The notes beneath the pieces are model-generated. The model did not search any database. It was not told the origin of the DNA and worked only from the letters and a program-made list of their open reading frames with translations. Below, one piece after another: positions 4,830-8,274 of a stretch of 8,274 nucleotides of DNA. The stretch comes from an uncultured Eubacterium sp. (GTDB lineage: Bacteria > Bacillota_A > Clostridia > Lachnospirales > Lachnospiraceae). The translations under genes and the position numbers were made by a program. The stretch spans positions 1 to 8,274 of the forward strand of contig CAQBGY010000134.1 of the NCBI GenBank assembly GCA_948759685.1, written 5' to 3'. The first letter of the stretch is position 1, and every line of letters begins with the position of its first letter.

Positions 4830-6116
4830 ATGGAATACCACAGAAATCCGTATGAGAAACAGCAGTGGATTCTTAATTCAAAAGATATAAAAAAGATCAG
4901 GGATTTATTGGAAGATAATAACGATGATGACTATTATCTTTATCATGATAATAATATATACACGAACTGGAAGATTTTATGTTACCAATGGAATTATGAG
5001 AATGGATTAATTCCTGCATCAGCATCAATTACAGATTACTATTCCGGTAAGTATGATAATGATGGAAGCCAGTTAAATAATGCATATGTCCCAAGCACAC
5101 AGGAAATACCTGAAACATGGAATTATGAACCGCCAGAAGCAAGCGCAGACTACAAAGAATGTAAAATTGTATTCAGAACCGGTGATATTGTGAATGTCAC
5201 TAAACCCAATGCATGTTCAGACAGCCTCTGTGTAGTCAGGGAGACCGTGTTAATAGATATTGGTGTGGCAAAAAAATATGCATATGATGTAAGCCATATA
5301 GATTCGGATGATGAAGTTTATACATATGAAGAGCATGAGTTACAATTTCAGTATCATGATACTGTTTGGGAAGAGCATTTCACTGAAACCGTAGGGAACG
5401 GATTACCGGAATGGAGAGGGGAATTGTATAATATTGCAATATTTTCCTATGATGATTACGACTATGTAAATTATGAAAAGTGGCGGAAATTAAGGGAAGC
5501 GGGTTGGGATTTAATTAAGATGCATAATGGTGACACAATTCCTCCTGCGTATATGGAGCATATCTTGGAATGGCATTCTGTATATGAGAGAATTGATATT
5601 GTGCTTGATTCAGCTGAAGATGTAAATGAGATAAAAAAAGGATTCAATATCAAATATCTGCCGGAGTCATTAAGAGAAAAAATATATAATAGCAATATGA
5701 GCGAAATAGATCCTGACTATAAAAAAGAGATTAACAACAAACAAAAATTCCGCTTTACGGATTCAGAATTAGCACTTGCATCTGAAATAGATAAACGGGA
5801 TCTTTTTAATGGTGAATATAATGAACACTTTCCTGCACAAATGACTAATCTGCAGATTATGGAGGCAGTTAAACAGGCGTATCATACAGCCCGCAAAATC
5901 AGCCCGAGAAAATTACAGGCAGTATATGACAGAAGAAAGGGCAGGGATTTTGGGGAAAAATGCGGTGAAATGAGTTATCCGGTTAAAGGAAAAATTTTAT
6001 ATGAAGGGAATGCTAAGAATGGCATGGTTGTTCAGTTCTGGTATAATTTTGACCTTGACCTGATAGAAGAGGCATATCCGGTCAGAATGAATAATGTTAA
6101 GAAAAATGACACCTAA
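4830..6116 (+). CDS. large hypothetical protein, C-terminal part of a split gene, 428 aa
   Basis: The open frame runs from just after the TAA at 4731-4733, and 4830 is merely its first ATG. No ribosome site precedes that ATG, so the protein is probably not made as an independent unit. The region begins with a segment I half-recognise from Firmicutes hypothetical proteins (KQQWILNSKDIKKIRDLLE, then TNWKILCYQWNYENGLIP). A beta-rich part with FRTGDIVNV (115-123) follows, then an acidic, aromatic middle (160-260). The last 95 residues (HFPAQMT at 333-339, IMEAVKQAYHTARK, VKGKILYEG, FWYNFDLDLIEEAYP ending at 417) have a rhythm like the end of EndoU/BECR-fold nucleases, but I see no matching catalytic histidines. 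There is no signal peptide or membrane segment. Codon use is more AT-rich than in rtcB-prfH, which suggests a different origin. Confidence 0.6.
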   Translation: MEYHRNPYEKQQWILNSKDIKKIRDLLEDNNDDDYYLYHDNNIYTNWKILCYQWNYENGLIPASASITDYYSGKYDNDGSQLNNAYVPSTQEIPETWNYEPPEASADYKECKIVFRTGDIVNVTKPNACSDSLCVVRETVLIDIGVAKKYAYDVSHIDSDDEVYTYEEHELQFQYHDTVWEEHFTETVGNGLPEWRGELYNIAIFSYDDYDYVNYEKWRKLREAGWDLIKMHNGDTIPPAYMEHILEWHSVYERIDIVLDSAEDVNEIKKGFNIKYLPESLREKIYNSNMSEIDPDYKKEINNKQKFRFTDSELALASEIDKRDLFNGEYNEHFPAQMTNLQIMEAVKQAYHTARKISPRKLQAVYDRRKGRDFGEKCGEMSYPVKGKILYEGNAKNGMVVQFWYNFDLDLIEEAYPVRMNNVKKNDT

Positions 6117-6147
6117 TGATCAAGTGAAACAGTATCGGGGCATGTGC

Positions 6148-6185
6148 GCCGGCAGACGCGTGAGTCCCGGCATACAGATTTTTTG
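6148..6185 (+). other. GC-rich hairpin between two hypothetical genes
   Basis: GCCGG 6148-6152 can pair with CCGGC 6167-6171 around a 14-base loop, followed after ATACAGA by six Ts. It may be a weak terminator. The pattern GCCGG..GACGC..CCCGGCAT recurs in the same orientation at 6643-6672 in the IS remnant. Confidence 0.35.
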
Positions 6186-6199
6186 AAAGGAGCATGTCA

Positions 6200-6481
6200 A
6201 TGGATTGGTTTAAAGAAGGAGATATAATCTATTTTACCCAAGGCACGTATAGAGGGGCAATAGGAGTCATAAAGGGAATATGCAGTGATTATGACGGGAT
6301 AGAATATTTTGTACTGATAGAAGGCGACGAGGATAATTGGAATAATTACCGCGTTGTGTACGATTATGATATTGGATATGTATATCATATTGAAATGGAG
6401 GATGAAGCGTTGCCGGATAAACCGGCATTCCAGCCCGGTGATGTTGTCAACACGCCGTTTTTAATCCGTCTCAGAAGATGA
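6200..6481 (+). CDS. acidic hypothetical protein with IS-derived C-terminus, 93 aa
   Basis: A 93-aa acidic protein whose first half looks like a small SH3/KOW-like beta barrel (KEGDIIYFTQGTYRGAIGVIKG at 5-26, then YFVLIEGDEDNWNNYRVV). A second GD element starts at 78 (FQPGDVVNT) and is cut short. From residue 86 (PFLIRLRR) the coding sequence is the antisense of an IS1182-type transposase, so the natural C-terminus has been lost and replaced. AAAGGAG at 6187-6192 favours ATG 6200 over ATG 6194, which would leave almost no spacing. It shares the GD(I/V)VN pattern with the large hypothetical protein upstream, which suggests a related architecture or shared pathway. The function is unknown and the gene is probably damaged. 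Confidence 0.55.
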   Translation: MDWFKEGDIIYFTQGTYRGAIGVIKGICSDYDGIEYFVLIEGDEDNWNNYRVVYDYDIGYVYHIEMEDEALPDKPAFQPGDVVNTPFLIRLRR

Positions 6482-6549
6482 TTCTCTGGAATCATAGAAT
6501 CTATGTCAAGGATTATCATCTGGATTTGTCCGCTTTGTTTTCCCATCAT
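6385..6549 (-). pseudogene. IS1182-family transposase, N-terminal fragment
   Basis: The minus-strand frame from ATG 6549 reads MMGKQSGQIQMIILDIDSM and then IPENHLLRRIKN, the hallmark opening of IS1182-family transposases (normally about 450-550 aa, with a DDE domain much further on). Homology stops after residue 31 (6457). The remaining 23 codons to the TGA at 6385-6387 are antisense of the 93-aa hypothetical gene and have no transposase character. Its ribosome site and promoter region are intact, so a useless 54-aa peptide could be made. A deletion or recombination removed all of the catalytic part. It cannot transpose. Confidence 0.8.
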
Positions 6550-6687
6550 AAAAAATGACCTCCTGCAATTGGTATAATAAGTATACCATACAGAAAGCCA
6601 TTTTTCTTTAGTTTGTCAACAAGTCCAAAGTTTCACACTCTCGCCGGGTGGACGCTCACTTTATCCCCGGCATGACCTGCTGGGAGA
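6457..6687 (-). mobile_element. IS1182-family remnant (5' end only)
   Basis: About 230 bases of the left end of an insertion sequence, read on the minus strand. In order they hold an outer end near 6687 inside the Nudix gene, a GC-rich imperfect hairpin (6643-6671), a promoter region with TGG-TATACT, a palindrome (GGTATA/TATACC, 6571-6587), a perfect ribosome site (AGGAGG, 6559-6564) and the first 31 codons of a transposase. The rest of the element is gone. Exact borders need comparison with an intact copy. Confidence 0.75.
6571..6587. promoter_or_regulatory. palindrome in the IS promoter region
   Basis: GGTATA and TATACC flank a 5-base spacer, overlapping the extended -10 (TGG-TATACT on the minus strand) of the transposase fragment. 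It may be an operator or just a transcript stem. Confidence 0.35.
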
Positions 6688-7113
6688 TTCCTCTCTATTT
6701 ACCCATTTTACATTTATCACTTCTGATTGCTGTAAACTAATTGTGGCAATATCGATATCCGCATGGAAAAGCCAAACATCATAGAAGTCTTGCGACTGTT
6801 CTCGTCGGGTTTGATAAATCAACTTTCCGCTTTTTGCGTCCAACTCTATTCCTAATTCTTATTTTACCTCTCGCAATGCACCATGCAGACTATCTTCACT
6901 TGCAAGAACAGAGCCACCTGTACACTCCCAAAAGAACGGATATATTTTATTAGGGTGTCGTTGAGATAGCAAATATTGTCCCTTGCTATTTACAATCCAT
7001 GCGCTTATAACAAGATGGTATTCCCCTTTGGGAATGAGCGCACCTTTTAACAGTGTACAACCTGTTTTCTCCCGCTTTTCATTATATAAATCCCATAATT
7101 CATTTATAGTTAC
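6661..7113 (-). pseudogene. Nudix hydrolase pseudogene (three lesions)
   Basis: One minus-strand frame carries a Nudix hydrolase of the isopentenyl-diphosphate-isomerase-like/ADP-ribose type: INELWDLYNEKREKTG near the front, HLVISAWIVNSKGQYLLSQR, WECTGGSVLASEDS, then the Nudix box. The box (G-x5-E-x7-REVx-EELG) is broken at its first EE glutamate by TAA at 6859-6861, one base change from GAA. There is no start codon: the frame opens with GTA at 7111-7113 after a TAA. The C-terminus after VNREE (6688) is replaced by IS sequence and ends at 6661. About 25-40 C-terminal residues are missing. It overlaps the HAD stop, so it was the last gene of a thiE-HAD-Nudix operon. Such Nudix enzymes can clear damaged thiamine phosphates, which would fit, but the substrate is inference. 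Confidence 0.88.
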
Positions 7114-7766
7114 ACTTCCTTACATGGAAAAGGCGCCTCTTTGAAATTAAAAATATAACTATCTGCAATTTCTTCAATCTCTGTCTGATTATGAGCAGAG
7201 TATTTATCATATATACCACAAGCAATCATATTTGCCATTTTTGCGCTTTTAATCGCTGGAAGCACATCATCAAACACAATGCAGCGTTCGGGAACAACAC
7301 GCAATCTTTTTGCTGCAAGTTCAAACACGTCGGGACATTCCTTACCATGCCGCACTTCGTCGGTAGAGCAAAGAACATCAAATAAATGTAAAACAGAATT
7401 ATTTTTTAGACAAGGTATAAATAATTCTTTTGGAAGTCCTGTTGCAACAGCCAACTTTATGCCACGGGATTTTAACTGCAAAAGATAATCCATAGCATAG
7501 GACTGAATTTTAACATTGTATGCGTATTCATACGCTGCCATAACATTCCATTCTTTAATAATATCATCTATTGTTTCGGGAAGTCCAAACAGTTCAATCG
7601 TGTACTGTGCGGCTTCTTCAAAGCTACGGGCGCAAATTTCTACTACATAATCAGCCGGAACAGGTAATCCCCGTTTTTGTAAAAACTCTATATCTATTTG
7701 CTCCCAAACATGCATAGAGTTTAGGAGTGTACCGTCTAGGTCAAAAATTGCTGCTTCAAAGGTCAT
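7110..7766 (-). CDS. HAD-superfamily phosphatase (beta-PGM-like)
   Basis: A complete 218-aa HAD hydrolase. Motif I is FDLDGT with nucleophile D9 and acid D11; motif II is T109 in VATGL; the motif III lysine is K142 in HGKECPDVF; motif IV is FDDV at 165-168. The inserted helical cap between 15 and 85 marks the beta-phosphoglucomutase/phosphatase subgroup. The enzyme would remove phosphate from a small metabolite. It starts at ATG 7766 with GGAGG at 7776-7780, and its start overlaps the thiE stop by 11 bases, so the two are translationally coupled. The context suggests a thiamine phosphate or related phosphatase, but the sequence itself does not fix the substrate. Unlike both neighbours it has no visible lesion. 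Confidence 0.9.
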   Translation of the reverse strand: MTFEAAIFDLDGTLLNSMHVWEQIDIEFLQKRGLPVPADYVVEICARSFEEAAQYTIELFGLPETIDDIIKEWNVMAAYEYAYNVKIQSYAMDYLLQLKSRGIKLAVATGLPKELFIPCLKNNSVLHLFDVLCSTDEVRHGKECPDVFELAAKRLRVVPERCIVFDDVLPAIKSAKMANMIACGIYDKYSAHNQTEIEEIADSYIFNFKEAPFPCKEV

Positions 7767-8250
7767 GTTTCAATACCTCCTTGTAAAACATACTTTTCAT
7801 TTCCGCAGCCGCTTTTTGTATATCGGGTTGAGCTATAATGGCGGAAACAACCGCCAATCCGTTAATTCCTGTATCGTGAAACTGTTTTATATTGCCTTTG
7901 TTGATACCGCCGATTGCTATAATAGGGAGATTAACAGCATGACGGATTTTTTTTAATTCTTCTATTGATACATAGTTTGCGTCTGTCTTTGTCCCGGTAG
8001 GGAACATGGCTCCAACGCCCAAATAGTCCGCTCCGTCGTTTGCTGCCTGTACTGCTTCTTTTACAGAAGCAGCGGAGACGCCAAGCAGCATATCCGTACC
8101 AATCAAATCACGGGCAATAGCAGCAGGAATATCACTTTGCCCAATATGTACGCCGTCTGCATTAACCGCTATTGCAATATCAATACGGTCATTGATAATA
8201 AAAGGAACATGGTATTGCTCAATGTCATTTAGATAAGGATAACATTGCAG
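7756..8250 (-). pseudogene. thiE: thiE, thiamine phosphate synthase, 5' part missing
   Basis: ThiE joins HMP-pyrophosphate and thiazole phosphate to form thiamine phosphate. The frame carries the C-terminal three quarters of the TIM barrel: YHVPFIINDRIDIAIAVNAD, GVHIGQSD, LLGVSA, GADYLGVGAMFPTGTK (phosphate-binding), IIAIGGINKGN and GLAVVSAI, all typical. In-frame stops at 8251-8253 and 8263-8265 come before the expected first 50 residues (with the QLREK region), and no usable start lies at the front of the open part. A TTG at 8106 would give only 116 aa, too short for a barrel. Either the gene was truncated or frameshifted near 8240, or its N-terminus lies in another frame beyond the window edge. 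Its stop overlaps the HAD start. Confidence 0.75.
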
Positions 8251-8274
8251 TTAGGATTCTTTTTACAGCGAGTA

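Noticed and set aside
1..8274. CRISPR array, tRNA, rRNA or integrase attachment repeats
   Set aside because: I saw no regularly spaced repeats, no tRNA cloverleaf or TTCGAATC-type arm, and no integrase gene or flanking direct repeats within the window.

Overview
The window looks like an accessory region of a low-to-mid-GC Gram-positive gut anaerobe, most likely a Lachnospiraceae or another Clostridia. Genes have strong AGGAGG-type ribosome binding sites. Rho-independent terminators separate small cassettes. The gene mix (short RadC, an LPD28-like fragment, a PIN-domain toxin-antitoxin pair, RtcB-PrfH, an IS1182-type remnant, a thiamine-pathway fragment) is typical of integrated elements in that group. 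Organism assignment is inference; there is no rRNA or tRNA in the window.

Left part (1-1900): an unrecognised 78-aa protein; a toxin-antitoxin operon (76-aa acidic antitoxin and 134-aa PIN toxin, ATGA overlap) behind a good promoter; a strong UUCG-loop hairpin; a short RadC/JAB-domain protein; and a 43-aa piece that resembles only the N-terminus of an LPD28-type protein.

Centre (1900-4510): the clearest functional unit is rtcB-prfH, an RNA ligase paired with a release-factor homologue. The family pair is known to rescue and repair ribosomes whose 16S rRNA decoding centre has been cut. Upstream of rtcB lies a 250-nt leader with a possible promoter, a 26-codon ORF, overlapping alternative hairpins and a terminator. 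It reads like a transcription attenuator, or a small structured RNA. Behind prfH come an open frame without a start, a 48-aa basic protein, a terminator and a 55-aa four-cysteine protein.

Right-centre (4510-6690): a large hypothetical gene of about 520 codons is split by one in-frame TAA. A 93-aa acidic protein follows, whose last residues come from the antisense of an IS1182-family transposase remnant. That remnant has also cut off the end of a gene on the other strand.

Right end (6660-8274, minus strand): a decaying thiamine-type operon of thiE (5' part missing), an intact HAD phosphatase and a Nudix hydrolase pseudogene with three separate lesions (lost start, nonsense codon in the Nudix box, IS-truncated C-terminus). 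The IS remnant therefore marks the boundary between the accessory block on the left and a resident, decaying metabolic operon on the right.
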